From positions 51,611 through 115,610 of the forward strand of contig CAKSPD010000008.1 in NCBI GenBank assembly GCA_934481385.1: a DNA stretch of 64,000 nucleotides. The letters run 5' to 3'. Below the pieces are notes generated by a model that saw only the letters and a list, made by a program, of their open reading frames with translations, was not told the DNA's origin and searched no databases. A program made the position numbers and the translations under genes. Of this stretch, positions 8,796 to 18,170 are shown in pieces. This DNA comes from an uncultured Oscillospiraceae bacterium. Lineage in GTDB: Bacteria > Bacillota > Clostridia > Oscillospirales > Ruminococcaceae. Position 1 is the stretch's first letter. The number at the start of each line of letters is the position of its first letter.

Positions 8796-8902
8796 ATGAC
8801 CTGACTGTAAGTGATGTTGAAAACAAGCTTGATTTAAAGGTTACAGCAGTTGATAATGACGGATTTGCACTTCTTGATGCAATCCTCGGAATTTCGTTTT
8901 AA
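8733..8902 (+). pseudogene. Out-of-frame C-terminal part of the DUF512 gene
   Basis: In the frame shifted by one base, this stretch encodes about 55 residues that complete the DUF512 protein, including LRRDTDIFLDDLTVSDVEN and a terminal VDNDGFALLDAILG, and ends in TAA at 8900-8902. It has no start or ribosome site of its own. A real mutation, an assembly error or recoding could explain it. Confidence 0.75.
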
Positions 8903-8923
8903 CAGAAAGGAGATTGATAAATT

Positions 8924-10252
8924 ATGCCGTTACCGGTAGTAGCAGTTGTAGGCAGACCAAATGTCGGAAAGTCTACTCTTTTTAATAAATTAATCGGACA
9001 AAGACTCTCAATAGTTGAGGATACCCCGGGAGTAACCCGTGACCGCATATATTCAAAATGCGAATGGAGAAACCGTGAATTTATGATAGTTGATACAGGC
9101 GGTATCGAACCGCAGAGCAATGATGTCATACTTTCACAGATGAGAAGGCAGGCTGAAATTGCAATTGAAAAGGCTGATGTCATTGTTTTTGTAACAGATA
9201 TAAAATGCGGTGTTACTGCTGATGACCATAATGTTGCAAGTATGCTTTTAAAAAGCGGTAAACCTGTTATACTTGCCGTAAACAAATGTGATTCTCTCGG
9301 TGAACCGCCTCTTGAACTTTATGAATTCTATAATCTCGGGCTTGGCGAACCGTTCCCGATTTCATCTGCACATGGTCATGGAACAGGCGATTTGCTTGAT
9401 GAAATTTTCAAGTATTTTCCTGATGAAAATGCTGAAGACTATGATGAAGAATATATCAAGGTTGCCGTTATAGGAAAGCCGAATGTCGGAAAATCTTCAC
9501 TTATAAACAGAATTGCCGGTGAAGAACGTGTTATCGTTTCCAACATAGCAGGAACTACAAGAGATGCAACAGATACAGTCATAGAAAATGAACATGGGAA
9601 ATTCGTTTTCATTGATACAGCAGGTATAAGAAGAAAATCAAAGGTAAATGAAAAAATTGAACATTACAGCGTTCTGAGGGCATATATGTCAGTAGACAGA
9701 GCCGATGTATGTGTTATCGTAATAGATGCTGAAACAGGTTTCACTGAACAGGATTCAAAAGTTGCAGGATATGCTCACGAACAGGGCAAGGCTTGCGTTG
9801 TAGCCGTAAATAAATGGGACGCTGTTGAAAAAACTGACAAGACTATGCAGGAATACCGCAAAAAGCTTGAAAATGATTTCAGCTTTATGTCATATGTTCC
9901 GTTTGTATTCATATCAGCTAAAACCGGTCAGCGTGTTGAAAAGCTCTTTGAACTTATAAAATATACCTTTGACCAGAATTCAATGAGAATTTCAACAGGT
10001 ATGCTCAATGATGTTCTTGCCTATGCAACAACCCGTGTTCAGCCACCTTCTGACAAGGGCAGACGGCTTAAAATCTACTATATGACACAGCCTTCAACAA
10101 AACCGCCTACATTCGTAACATTTGTAAACCGTGCTGATTTGTTTCACTTCTCATATCAGAGATACCTTGAAAATCAGATTCGTGAAACATTCGGACTTGA
10201 GGGAACTCCTGTAAGGTTTATTGTACGTGAACGTGGAGGAAATGACAAATGA
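8924..10252 (+). CDS. der: Ribosome biogenesis GTPase Der (EngA)
   Basis: This 442-residue protein has two tandem G domains and a C-terminal KH-like domain, the unique layout of Der, an essential 50S-subunit assembly GTPase. G1 motifs are GRPNVGKST (10-18) and GKPNVGKSS (184-192). G3 motifs are DTGG (57-60) and DTAG. G4 motifs are NKCD (120-123) and NKWD. GAAAGGAG precedes ATG 8924. plsY overlaps its end by four bases (ATGA). The order DUF512-der-plsY-gpsA is common in Firmicutes. Confidence 0.97.
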   Translation: MPLPVVAVVGRPNVGKSTLFNKLIGQRLSIVEDTPGVTRDRIYSKCEWRNREFMIVDTGGIEPQSNDVILSQMRRQAEIAIEKADVIVFVTDIKCGVTADDHNVASMLLKSGKPVILAVNKCDSLGEPPLELYEFYNLGLGEPFPISSAHGHGTGDLLDEIFKYFPDENAEDYDEEYIKVAVIGKPNVGKSSLINRIAGEERVIVSNIAGTTRDATDTVIENEHGKFVFIDTAGIRRKSKVNEKIEHYSVLRAYMSVDRADVCVIVIDAETGFTEQDSKVAGYAHEQGKACVVAVNKWDAVEKTDKTMQEYRKKLENDFSFMSYVPFVFISAKTGQRVEKLFELIKYTFDQNSMRISTGMLNDVLAYATTRVQPPSDKGRRLKIYYMTQPSTKPPTFVTFVNRADLFHFSYQRYLENQIRETFGLEGTPVRFIVRERGGNDK

Positions 10253-10914
10253 TGATACTTTTGTCATGTATTATTGCAGGAGTTATAAGCTATCTTCTTG
10301 GAAGCTGTAATTTTGCAATAATTACCGTCAGACTTCTTAAAGGTGAGGATATAAGAAATTTCGGAAGTAAAAATGCAGGTCTTACAAATACTTTGAGATG
10401 TTTCGGAAAAGGCTGTGCAGTTCTTACGCTCATAGGAGATTTGTCAAAGGGTGTAATTTCCGTTGTTCTCTCACGTCTTATATGTTCGCTTATGGACGCA
10501 GGAATAGACGGCGGAGATACTCATTATATCGGCTATATTGCAGGATTTTTTGCAATAATGGGACATATTTTCCCCATATATTACGGATTCAAGGGCGGAA
10601 AGGGTGTGCTTGTGGGAGTATCAATATTCCTCGCAACAGACCCTCCTACCTTCGCAGTACTGATTCTTATGTTTATAATAATTCTTTCATTTTCAAAATA
10701 TGTATCACTTGCATCTATAATATCAGCAGGCTTTGCCCCTTTTGCAACGTTTCTTGTACACTATTTCATACATCATACTGATATAAAATTTGCACTTTTA
10801 TATTCAGTCCTTTCACTTCTGATGGCATCAGTAGTAATATATATGCATAAATCTAATATAGAACGCCTTAGAAACGGCGTTGAAAATAAATTTTCATTGA
10901 GTTCAAAAAAGTGA
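10249..10914 (+). CDS. plsY: Glycerol-3-phosphate acyltransferase PlsY
   Basis: This 221-residue membrane protein transfers the acyl group from acyl-phosphate to glycerol-3-phosphate, the first step of phospholipid synthesis. It has several hydrophobic segments. PlsY motifs are visible: GSKNAGLTNTLRCFGK (the GSGNxGATN-like phosphate loop) and GFKGGKGVLVG. The start overlaps the der stop codon (ATGA), implying coupled translation. The next gene, gpsA, makes the substrate glycerol-3-phosphate. Confidence 0.95.
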   Translation: MMILLSCIIAGVISYLLGSCNFAIITVRLLKGEDIRNFGSKNAGLTNTLRCFGKGCAVLTLIGDLSKGVISVVLSRLICSLMDAGIDGGDTHYIGYIAGFFAIMGHIFPIYYGFKGGKGVLVGVSIFLATDPPTFAVLILMFIIILSFSKYVSLASIISAGFAPFATFLVHYFIHHTDIKFALLYSVLSLLMASVVIYMHKSNIERLRNGVENKFSLSSKK

Positions 10915-10927
10915 GGTGCAGTAAAGA

Positions 10928-11938
10928 ATGGCAAAAATAACTATTTTAGGTTCAGGCGGATTTGGATTAAGTCTTGCTGTAATGGCTGAAAAATATGGTC
11001 ATGATGTTACAGTATGGTCAAAATTTCAAAGTGAAATTGACAGCATACGTGCCAAAGGTGAACATGTGCAGAAACTCCCCGGAGTTCCGATTTCAGAGAG
11101 AATAAAACTCTCAAGTGATATTTCCTGTGTATCCGGCTGTGATATGCTTATTTTCGGGATTCCTTCAAGTTTTGTAAGAAACGTTGCCCGTGAAGCTAAG
11201 AATTATATTGATGACCATATGATTATAGTCAATACAGGAAAAGGCATTGAGGAAGGTTCTCTGAAACTTCTCAGCACTGTTCTTAAAGAGGAACTTAATT
11301 CTGACAGAATTGTAATTCTTTCAGGTCCTTCACATGCTGAAGAAGTAGCAAGAGCTATTCCGACAACAGTTGTATCAGCATCAGAAAATATAAAATATGC
11401 TGAATATGTTCAGGAAACACTTTCAAACAACGTTTTCAGAATATACATAAATAATGATGTGACAGGCTGTGAACTTGGCGGAGCTTTAAAAAATATCATT
11501 GCTCTTTGTGCAGGAATATGTGACGGTCTTGGATACGGTGACAATACAAAGGCTGCACTTATGACAAGAGGAATACACGAAATAGCAAGTCTTGGAAAAG
11601 CTATGGGCGGTCATATTGAAACGTTCAGCGGTCTTACGGGTATAGGAGATTTAATAGTCACCTGCACAAGCATGCACAGCAGAAACAGACGTGCCGGAAT
11701 ACTTATCGGTCAGGGATTAACTCCTGATGAAGCTGTAAAAAAAGTCGGAACAGTTGAAGGCTATTACTGCTGTAAAACTGCACATGAACTTGCTAAAGAA
11801 ATCGGCGTTGAGATGCCTATTACAGAACAGCTTTATAATGTTCTTTTCTGTGGCGGTGATGTAAGAAAATCACTTGGTATTCTTATGTCAAGGCCGAAAA
11901 AACATGAAATTGAATCGCTTTTTGAATCAAAAGAATAA
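10928..11938 (+). CDS. gpsA: Glycerol-3-phosphate dehydrogenase [NAD(P)+]
   Basis: This 336-residue cytoplasmic enzyme reduces dihydroxyacetone phosphate to glycerol-3-phosphate for lipid synthesis. It has the Rossmann motif GSGGFG (residues 8-13), the conserved SGPSHAEEVA segment, the catalytic-lysine region GGALKNIIALCAGICDG and the family pattern FSGLTGIGDLIVTC. GAGGTG lies upstream. It ends the der-plsY-gpsA group and is followed at once by a strong terminator. Confidence 0.97.
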   Translation: MAKITILGSGGFGLSLAVMAEKYGHDVTVWSKFQSEIDSIRAKGEHVQKLPGVPISERIKLSSDISCVSGCDMLIFGIPSSFVRNVAREAKNYIDDHMIIVNTGKGIEEGSLKLLSTVLKEELNSDRIVILSGPSHAEEVARAIPTTVVSASENIKYAEYVQETLSNNVFRIYINNDVTGCELGGALKNIIALCAGICDGLGYGDNTKAALMTRGIHEIASLGKAMGGHIETFSGLTGIGDLIVTCTSMHSRNRRAGILIGQGLTPDEAVKKVGTVEGYYCCKTAHELAKEIGVEMPITEQLYNVLFCGGDVRKSLGILMSRPKKHEIESLFESKE

Positions 11939-11946
11939 AAAAAACA

Positions 11947-11976
11947 GGACAGTCATTAAAGACTGTCCGTTTTTTT
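11947..11976. terminator. Bidirectional terminator between gpsA and lysA
   Basis: GGACAGTC (11947-11954) pairs with GACTGTCC (11961-11968). A T-run follows on the plus strand, and an A-run precedes it, which serves as a T-run for the minus-strand lysA unit. Confidence 0.88.
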
Positions 11977-11984
11977 GTCTGTCA

Positions 11985-13283
11985 TCAAATATCATTTCTG
12001 ATAATATCATCAAGTGTTTCCTTTTTGATAACTATTCTTGATTCACCGTTATTTATAAATACAACAGGAGGTTTTGGTATTCTGTTGTAGTTTGACGACA
12101 TAGAATAGTTATATGCACCAGTTGCACATACGGCAATAATATCACCTGATTCAGCATGCTGTAAAGGCATATTCTCACCGATTAAGTCACCGCTTTCACA
12201 GCACTTTCCGGCAATAGTAACCTTTTCATCTCTTGGCTGTGAAGCCTTGTTTGCAACAATTGCCTCATATTCTGACTGATAAAGAATATATCTCGGATTA
12301 TCGCACATACCGCCGTCAATTGATACATATGTACGGATATTCGGGATTTCTTTTCTTGCACCGACAGTATAGAGAGTAATTCCGGCAGGGCCTGCAATTG
12401 AACGTCCCGGTTCTATAAGAATAAACGGAAGATTTATTTCAAGTTCCTTACAGCATTTGTGAACAGTTTCAGAAACTCTCTCCATATATGTTTCATACGG
12501 AACAGGGTCATGTGATTCGAGATATTTTATACCGAATCCTCCGCCGAGATTAAGTTCTTTGATTTCAAAACCGAGTTCATTCTTAATCTTTGCTATAAAT
12601 TTCAGCATTACTTCAGATGCAGATTCAAATGGTTCTATATCAAAAATCTGTGAACCGATATGGCAGTGCAGACCTCTGAGAATGATATTTTCAGATTCAA
12701 CAGCTTTCTTTACTGCATCAAAAGCTTCTCCTGTTTCAAGAGCAAATCCGAATTTACTGTCAATCTGACCTGTCTTTACAAAATTATGCGTATGTGCATC
12801 AATTCCGGGCTTGATTCTGAACATAATCTTTGCAGTTACGCCCTTTGCCTTTGCGATTGCACTGAGTCTTTCAAGTTCGGAAATATTGTCAACAATGATG
12901 TGACCGATATTGTTTTCAACAGCAAATTCAAGTTCTTCATTTGTCTTGTTATTGCCATGGAAACAGATTTTATCGCAGTCAAAACCGGATTTTACAGCTG
13001 TGTAAAGTTCACCGATTGAAACAACATCAAGACCTATTCCCTCCTCTTTCATAATTCTGCACATTTCCTTACAGCAGAAAGCTTTGCTTGCATAGCATAC
13101 AAGACCATTTCCGCCGTAGAATTTGTCAATACTGGACTTAAAGCTTCTGCATGATTTTCTTATAAGCTGTTCGTCCATAACATAAAGAGGAGTACCATAT
13201 TTCTTTGCGAGTTCAACGGTATCAATACCGCCTGCTGTAAGGTGTCCCTTTTCGTTTACTGATAAATTTTCAGATACAAACAT
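11985..13283 (-). CDS. lysA: Diaminopimelate decarboxylase
   Basis: This 432-residue PLP enzyme (alanine-racemase-type fold III) decarboxylates meso-diaminopimelate to L-lysine. The PLP lysine is K67 in YASKAFCCKEM. Other family marks are HCHIGSQI, LNLGGGFGI, EPGRSI and the C-terminal CCESGDL that completes the active site of the dimer. GAAAGGAAG precedes ATG. It is the last gene of a lon-ysxC-lysA row on the minus strand, with a 25-base gap after ysxC. Confidence 0.96.
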   Translation of the reverse strand: MFVSENLSVNEKGHLTAGGIDTVELAKKYGTPLYVMDEQLIRKSCRSFKSSIDKFYGGNGLVCYASKAFCCKEMCRIMKEEGIGLDVVSIGELYTAVKSGFDCDKICFHGNNKTNEELEFAVENNIGHIIVDNISELERLSAIAKAKGVTAKIMFRIKPGIDAHTHNFVKTGQIDSKFGFALETGEAFDAVKKAVESENIILRGLHCHIGSQIFDIEPFESASEVMLKFIAKIKNELGFEIKELNLGGGFGIKYLESHDPVPYETYMERVSETVHKCCKELEINLPFILIEPGRSIAGPAGITLYTVGARKEIPNIRTYVSIDGGMCDNPRYILYQSEYEAIVANKASQPRDEKVTIAGKCCESGDLIGENMPLQHAESGDIIAVCATGAYNYSMSSNYNRIPKPPVVFINNGESRIVIKKETLDDIIRNDI

Positions 13284-13308
13284 TTTTTTACTTCCTTTCA
13301 GGGATTAT

Positions 13309-13896
13309 TTATTCATCAGCCGAGATTTCATCTATAATACTGCGTATTTCCTCAACGCCTTCAAAAGTCATTGAGGAAAACGGTACTATGTGAATCTGGT
13401 CGTAATACGGAATTTCAGTTTTCAGTGCCTCCATACGTCTTTCACGTTCTGTTTTTTTCAGCTTGTCAGCCTTTGTGAGAACTATTACAAACGGAAGTTC
13501 TGATTCGATAAGATAGTTTATCATATGAATGTCATCAGCAGTAGGCGGGTGACGCATATCTATCAGTGAAAATACAAGTCTTATATCCCTGTCAGAATTG
13601 AGGTATCCCTCAATAAGTTCTGACCAGCGTTCTTTTTCAGATTTTGCAACCTTTGCATAGCCGTATCCGGGGAGGTCTGCAAAGTAAATATTTTCAAGAC
13701 TGTAAAAATTTATTGTAGCAGTTTTTCCGGGAACAGAACTTACTCTCGCAAGATTTTTACGGTTGAAAATCTTGTTTATAAGAGTTGATTTTCCAACGTT
13801 TGAACGTCCCGCAAAAGCAATTTCAATTCTGTCGCATGGAGGAATCTGTGAAAATTTTCCGTAAGAGGAATAAAATTCAGCTTTGTTGTAATTCAT
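13309..13896 (-). CDS. ysxC: Ribosome biogenesis GTP-binding protein YsxC/EngB
   Basis: This 195-residue TRAFAC GTPase is needed for 50S-subunit assembly. Visible motifs are G1 GRSNVGKST (about residues 30-38), G3 DLPGYG and G4 LTKADK. AGGAG precedes ATG. It lies 29 bases downstream of lon, a linkage common in Firmicutes (lon-ysxC). Confidence 0.96.
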   Translation of the reverse strand: MNYNKAEFYSSYGKFSQIPPCDRIEIAFAGRSNVGKSTLINKIFNRKNLARVSSVPGKTATINFYSLENIYFADLPGYGYAKVAKSEKERWSELIEGYLNSDRDIRLVFSLIDMRHPPTADDIHMINYLIESELPFVIVLTKADKLKKTERERRMEALKTEIPYYDQIHIVPFSSMTFEGVEEIRSIIDEISADE

Positions 13897-13925
13897 CTCA
13901 AATTTCTCCTTTCTTCAGGATAATT

Positions 13926-16262
13926 TTATTTTGCAAGAGCAGTATCAAGAACCTGTTCAATATTTTCAGCATAAACGAAATTAATTGATTCTCTTACAAC
14001 GCTGTCAGTTTCTTCCAAATCCGGTTTATTATCAGCCGGAATTATGACTGTCTTTATGCCCGCCTTATAAGCAGCCATTGTTTTTTCTTTAAGTCCTCCT
14101 ATGGGGAGAACGTTTCCATGAAGTGTGATTTCACCTGTCATAGCAACATCTGACCTTACAGGTATTCCTGAAAGTGCAGATACAAGAGCAGTTGTCATAG
14201 TAACGCCGGCAGACGGCCCGTCTTTCTGAACAGCACCTTCCGGAGCATGAATATGAATATCATTTTCCTTGTAAAAATCAGGATTGATATTATATTTTTC
14301 TGCAATACTTCTTGTATAGCTTACAGCAAGCTTTGCACTTTCTTTCATAACATCTCCAAGAGAACCGGTAATTTCAACAGCACCTTTGCCTTTTAAAATA
14401 AGAACTTCAAGAGGCATCAGCACTCCTCCGACAGATGTCCAAGCAAGACCGTTTACAACTCCGACCTGATTTTTCTTTGATTTAAGGTCATCAAGATATT
14501 TGTATGAACCAAGAAATTCAGTAAGATTACTGGATTTTATATTCACTTTCTTTGCGTCACCTGATGCAATTATTCTTGCTGATTTTCTGCAAAGAGATGA
14601 AATATATCTTTCAAGGCCTCTTACACCTGCTTCTCTTGTATAATGAGCAATGACATCATTGACAGCATCATCAGAAATTTTAATCTGCGAAGCTTTAAGA
14701 CCGTTTTCCTTAATCTGTTTCGGAATGAGATGTTCTCTTGCAATATGGAATTTTTCTTCAGCAGTATAGCTTGTAAGCTCAATTACTTCCATACGGTCAA
14801 GAAGTGGCTGAGGGATTGCGGAAACATTATTTGCAGTAGTAATAAATACGGCTTTGCTGAGGTCAAACGGAACTTCTATAAAGTGGTCACAGAAAGCATT
14901 ATTCTGTTCACTGTCAAGAACTTCAAGCATAGCTGCGGAGGGGTCACCCTTTATATTACTGCTGAGTTTGTCGATTTCATCGAAAAGAATAAGCGGATTT
15001 GCAGTTCCTGCCTGAATAAGTGCATTTATAATTCTTCCGGGCATAGCACCCACATATGTTTTGCGGTGACCTCTTATTTCGGATTCATCGTTGACACCGC
15101 CGAGTGATACTCTTGCATATTTTCTTCCCATAGCTTTTGCAAGAGATTTTGCTATTGATGTTTTTCCTATTCCGGGAGGGCCTGCAAGACATATAATCTG
15201 ACCTTTTACATTCGGGTTGAGCATATGCACAGCAATATATTCCAGTATGCGTTCCTTTACCTTTTTAAGGCCGTAATGCTCTTTATTCAAAATATCCTCT
15301 GATTTCTGCATAGATATTTTTGATTTTGAATATTTTCCCCAGGGCAGTTCAAGACAGGTATCGAGGTAATTTTTAATTACAAATGATTCCTGAGATGCCG
15401 GACTCATTTTTGAAAGCTTATCAGCTTCTTTCAAAAGCTTTTCTCTGCTTTTTTCATCAATTTTAAGATTTTCAATTTTTGAAAAATATTCAAATACATC
15501 ATCTGAATCGCTTTCGCCGAGCTGTTCCTGAATAACTCTCATCTGTTCACGCAGGAAATATTCCTTCTGACCTTTGTCAATATTCTCCCTTGTCTGCTGG
15601 TTTATCTGAGTTTCAACTTCAAGTATTTCATTTTCATTTGAAAGCGATTCAAGAAGCATTGAAAGTTTTCCGATTACAGAGGTTTCTTCAAGAAGCATCT
15701 GTTTTTCACGATATTCTATATTACAGTTAAAAGTTATTGCCTCAAAAAGCTTTACAGGAGATTCTTCAAAAAGAACTGATGCCACAAGTTCTTTCGGCAT
15801 TCTTTCAAAGAATGTGCTGTAACGTTCAAATTCATCTTTAAGGGAACGCATAAGTGCTTCAATCCTGATGTTGTCATCAGGGTTTATTTTTGAATAATTC
15901 GGGATTCTCTTGACTTTTGAAGTCATAACGTTTCCGTCATCTTCAAAATCAATAATTTCAGCACGATAAAGTCCCTCAATAAGAACTTTCATAACCTGAC
16001 TGTCAGGCATTTTAAGAACCTGTTTTATTTCAGCAATTACACCTATATCATAAAGATTATCTCTTTCAGGTTCACCGTCTGAAATATTCTGCTGTGCAAC
16101 AAGAAAAATCTTACTGCCTGTTTTAATAGCTCTTTCGACAGCTTCGACAGATTTTTTTCTTGCAACATCAAAGTGCATAACCATTTTAGGAAATGCAACC
16201 ATTCCTCTCATAGCAATGGTATAGAAAACATTTTTTGAATCTTTATTATTTTTTTCTTCCAT
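13926..16262 (-). CDS. lon: ATP-dependent protease La (Lon)
   Basis: This 778-residue cytoplasmic AAA+ protease degrades damaged and regulatory proteins. Domain order is N-terminal LAN substrate domain (about 1-200), coiled coil, AAA+ module with Walker A GPPGIGKTS and Walker B ILFDEIDK, and the C-terminal protease domain. The catalytic dyad is S684 (GPSAGV) and K727 (GGLKEKT). The length is usual for the family. It has its own promoter at 16349-16377 and a leader of about 80 bases with small hairpins; no CtsR or HrcA site was recognised. Confidence 0.97.
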   Translation of the reverse strand: MEEKNNKDSKNVFYTIAMRGMVAFPKMVMHFDVARKKSVEAVERAIKTGSKIFLVAQQNISDGEPERDNLYDIGVIAEIKQVLKMPDSQVMKVLIEGLYRAEIIDFEDDGNVMTSKVKRIPNYSKINPDDNIRIEALMRSLKDEFERYSTFFERMPKELVASVLFEESPVKLFEAITFNCNIEYREKQMLLEETSVIGKLSMLLESLSNENEILEVETQINQQTRENIDKGQKEYFLREQMRVIQEQLGESDSDDVFEYFSKIENLKIDEKSREKLLKEADKLSKMSPASQESFVIKNYLDTCLELPWGKYSKSKISMQKSEDILNKEHYGLKKVKERILEYIAVHMLNPNVKGQIICLAGPPGIGKTSIAKSLAKAMGRKYARVSLGGVNDESEIRGHRKTYVGAMPGRIINALIQAGTANPLILFDEIDKLSSNIKGDPSAAMLEVLDSEQNNAFCDHFIEVPFDLSKAVFITTANNVSAIPQPLLDRMEVIELTSYTAEEKFHIAREHLIPKQIKENGLKASQIKISDDAVNDVIAHYTREAGVRGLERYISSLCRKSARIIASGDAKKVNIKSSNLTEFLGSYKYLDDLKSKKNQVGVVNGLAWTSVGGVLMPLEVLILKGKGAVEITGSLGDVMKESAKLAVSYTRSIAEKYNINPDFYKENDIHIHAPEGAVQKDGPSAGVTMTTALVSALSGIPVRSDVAMTGEITLHGNVLPIGGLKEKTMAAYKAGIKTVIIPADNKPDLEETDSVVRESINFVYAENIEQVLDTALAK

Positions 16263-16348
16263 AAAAAACCTTTATATCTCCATCTGCGAAAATTTCTTTT
16301 CAGATATACTGCTTCGCAGTTCACAGTACAACTGAAAGGGCATATACC

Positions 16349-16377
16349 ATTATACTATAATTTTTCAGAAAATGCAA
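16349..16377 (-). promoter_or_regulatory. Promoter of lon-ysxC-lysA
   Basis: On the minus strand: TTGCAT (16377-16372), 17 bases, TATAAT (16354-16349). A short hairpin, ACTGC-TTC-GCAGT (16308-16320), lies in the leader. Confidence 0.65.
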
Positions 16378-16457
16378 TAGGAAATAAGTGCTTTATATTA
16401 TAATTTTTCACAAACATAAAAACGACAATAAAGCCGAAATTTTATCAGAAATTTTTG

Positions 16458-16486
16458 TTGACATTTTATAATAACCTTGATATAAT
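16458..16486 (+). promoter_or_regulatory. Promoter of the alarmone synthetase gene
   Basis: Perfect consensus: TTGACA (16458-16463), 17 bases, TATAAT (16481-16486), with TTTTTG directly before the -35. Confidence 0.85.
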
Positions 16487-16524
16487 ATTATTATATATGA
16501 CGAAAGGAAGGTAAATCTGTCATT

Positions 16525-17199
16525 ATGGACGAAAAAGAATTTTATCTCGAAACAATAAAAAAAATTCCGGCTATTTCTAATCAGACAGCTTATGATTCTT
16601 TTTTTGAATTTCTTCAGCTCCAGCATCTTTATAACTCTGCAATAGATATAGTCACAACACAGCTTAACATACTGGACAACGAATTCAGCGTTAAATTCAA
16701 AAGAAACCCTATACATAACATAGAAAGCAGACTTAAATCACCGCAGTCAATCATAGGAAAACTGAAGAAAAAAGGTCTGCCCCTGACTACTGAATCCGCA
16801 AAGAAAAATCTGCTTGATATGGCAGGAATAAGAGTTATATGCTATTATGTAAACGATATTTATTCCATTGCCGAACTTCTCACCTGTCACGATGAATTTG
16901 TACCAATAAAAATAAAGGATTATATCAAATACCCAAAGGCAAGCGGTTACAGAAGTTATCATATGATTCTGAATATACCTGTCTATCTTTCAAATTCAAA
17001 ACAGTATGCTCCTGTTGAAATTCAGATACGAACTATTGCTATGGATTTCTGGGCAAGTCTGGAACATCAGCTCAAATACAAGACAAACAACACAGTTTCA
17101 AAGGAACTCGCTGAGGAACTCCGCAAATGTGCTGACACAATATCACAGACAGATGAAAAAATGCAGAATATATTCAATCAGCTAAACGAAATTGAATAA
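16525..17199 (+). CDS. Small alarmone synthetase (RelA/SpoT synthetase domain, RelQ/YjbM type)
   Basis: This 224-residue stand-alone (p)ppGpp synthetase would transfer pyrophosphate from ATP to GDP or GTP. Synthetase motifs are visible: RLKSPQSIIGKLKKKG, DMAGIRVICYY, KDYIKYPKASGYRSYH (substrate loop) and VEIQIRTIAMDFWASLEH. There is no HD hydrolase, TGS or ACT domain. The length matches small synthetases of the YjbM/YwaC group. It is expressed from its own consensus promoter. Which of the two small-synthetase classes it belongs to is not certain. Confidence 0.92.
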   Translation: MDEKEFYLETIKKIPAISNQTAYDSFFEFLQLQHLYNSAIDIVTTQLNILDNEFSVKFKRNPIHNIESRLKSPQSIIGKLKKKGLPLTTESAKKNLLDMAGIRVICYYVNDIYSIAELLTCHDEFVPIKIKDYIKYPKASGYRSYHMILNIPVYLSNSKQYAPVEIQIRTIAMDFWASLEHQLKYKTNNTVSKELAEELRKCADTISQTDEKMQNIFNQLNEIE

Positions 17200-17221
17200 A
17201 AAACTTTTTTGTGTTTCCCTC

Positions 17222-17250
17222 TTGAAATTATACTTTTTCTGCGTTATAAT
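17222..17250 (+). promoter_or_regulatory. Promoter of proC
   Basis: TTGAAA (17222-17227), 17 bases, TATAAT (17245-17250). The preceding GTTTCCCTCTTG is identical to the 12-mer at the pgi promoter. Confidence 0.75.
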
Positions 17251-17289
17251 ATATTCTGTAATATTTTCTTTTGAAAGGTGTTTTTTAAA

Positions 17290-18096
17290 ATGCAGGAAAA
17301 AATAAATATAGGTTTTATCGGTGCAGGAAATATGGGTTCTGCCATTATGAAAGGTATCGCTAAAAGCAGTATGAAAAATATACAGCTTTTCGCTTTCGAC
17401 AAGCTCTCTGATAAAACCAATGAACTTAAAAAATACGGCATTGAAATATGTTCAGGTGAAAACGAAATTGTTGAAAAATGCAAATACGTTTTCCTTGCCG
17501 TAAAGCCACAGGTTATTGAAGGCGTTCTGGAAACTGTTTCCGAAAAAATTTCTTCCGATAATGTAATTGTTTCAATTGCTGCGGGAATTTCTGATGAATA
17601 CATTGTTTCCAAAACAATTTCCGATGCAAAGGTTATTCTGGTTATGCCTAATACACCGCTTCTTCTCGGCGAAGGTGCATCTGCACTTTCAAGAAATGAT
17701 AAGGTTTCTGATGAAGAATTCAAGCTTATCTGCGATATTTTTGCCGTATGCGGTAAAATTGCCGTTATTCCTAAAAACAAAATGAAGGAAATTATTGCTG
17801 TAAACAGCAGTAGTCCTGCATTTATATATCTTTTTGCAAAGGGCTTTATCGAATACGGTGAAAAGGCTGGAATTGAACCTGATGCCGTAAAGAGTATGTT
17901 TGCACAGGCTCTTATCGGTTCTGCAAAAATGATTACAGATTCAGGATACACTATTGATGAACTTATAAAAATGGTATCTTCTCCGGGAGGAACTACTCTT
18001 GCCGGTCTTGATGCTCTTTATGAGGGAAAACTTACTGATACTGTAAACGATGCCTGCGAAAGATGCACAAAACGTGCATATGAGCTTTCAAAATAA
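17290..18096 (+). CDS. proC: Pyrroline-5-carboxylate reductase
   Basis: This 268-residue NAD(P)H enzyme performs the last step of proline synthesis. It has the Rossmann motif GFIGAGNMGSAI near the N-terminus, VMPNTPLLLGEGAS, and the ProC signature SPGGTTLAGLDALYEG near the C-terminus. ATG 17290 is preferred over the in-frame GTG at 17278 because GAAAGGTG itself is the ribosome site. It has its own promoter. The next gene is a SpoIIM-like membrane protein. Confidence 0.95.
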   Translation: MQEKINIGFIGAGNMGSAIMKGIAKSSMKNIQLFAFDKLSDKTNELKKYGIEICSGENEIVEKCKYVFLAVKPQVIEGVLETVSEKISSDNVIVSIAAGISDEYIVSKTISDAKVILVMPNTPLLLGEGASALSRNDKVSDEEFKLICDIFAVCGKIAVIPKNKMKEIIAVNSSSPAFIYLFAKGFIEYGEKAGIEPDAVKSMFAQALIGSAKMITDSGYTIDELIKMVSSPGGTTLAGLDALYEGKLTDTVNDACERCTKRAYELSK

Positions 18097-18109
18097 CTGA
18101 TTTACAATC

Positions 18110-18168
18110 TGCATTAATCCTTTTCATACAGCATATAATTTTTTTATAGATATGAAAGGATTGATGCA
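18110..18168 (+). promoter_or_regulatory. Long hairpin covering the spoIIM-like ribosome site
   Basis: The arm at 18110-18128 can pair with 18151-18168 (17-18 pairs with one G-T and one bulge). The right arm contains GAAAGGA, the ribosome site of the gene at 18171. The loop contains TATAAT (18134-18139) without a good -35 box. The arrangement resembles that at 3594-3633. Regulation by hiding the ribosome site is inferred. Confidence 0.45.
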
Positions 18169-18170
18169 AA

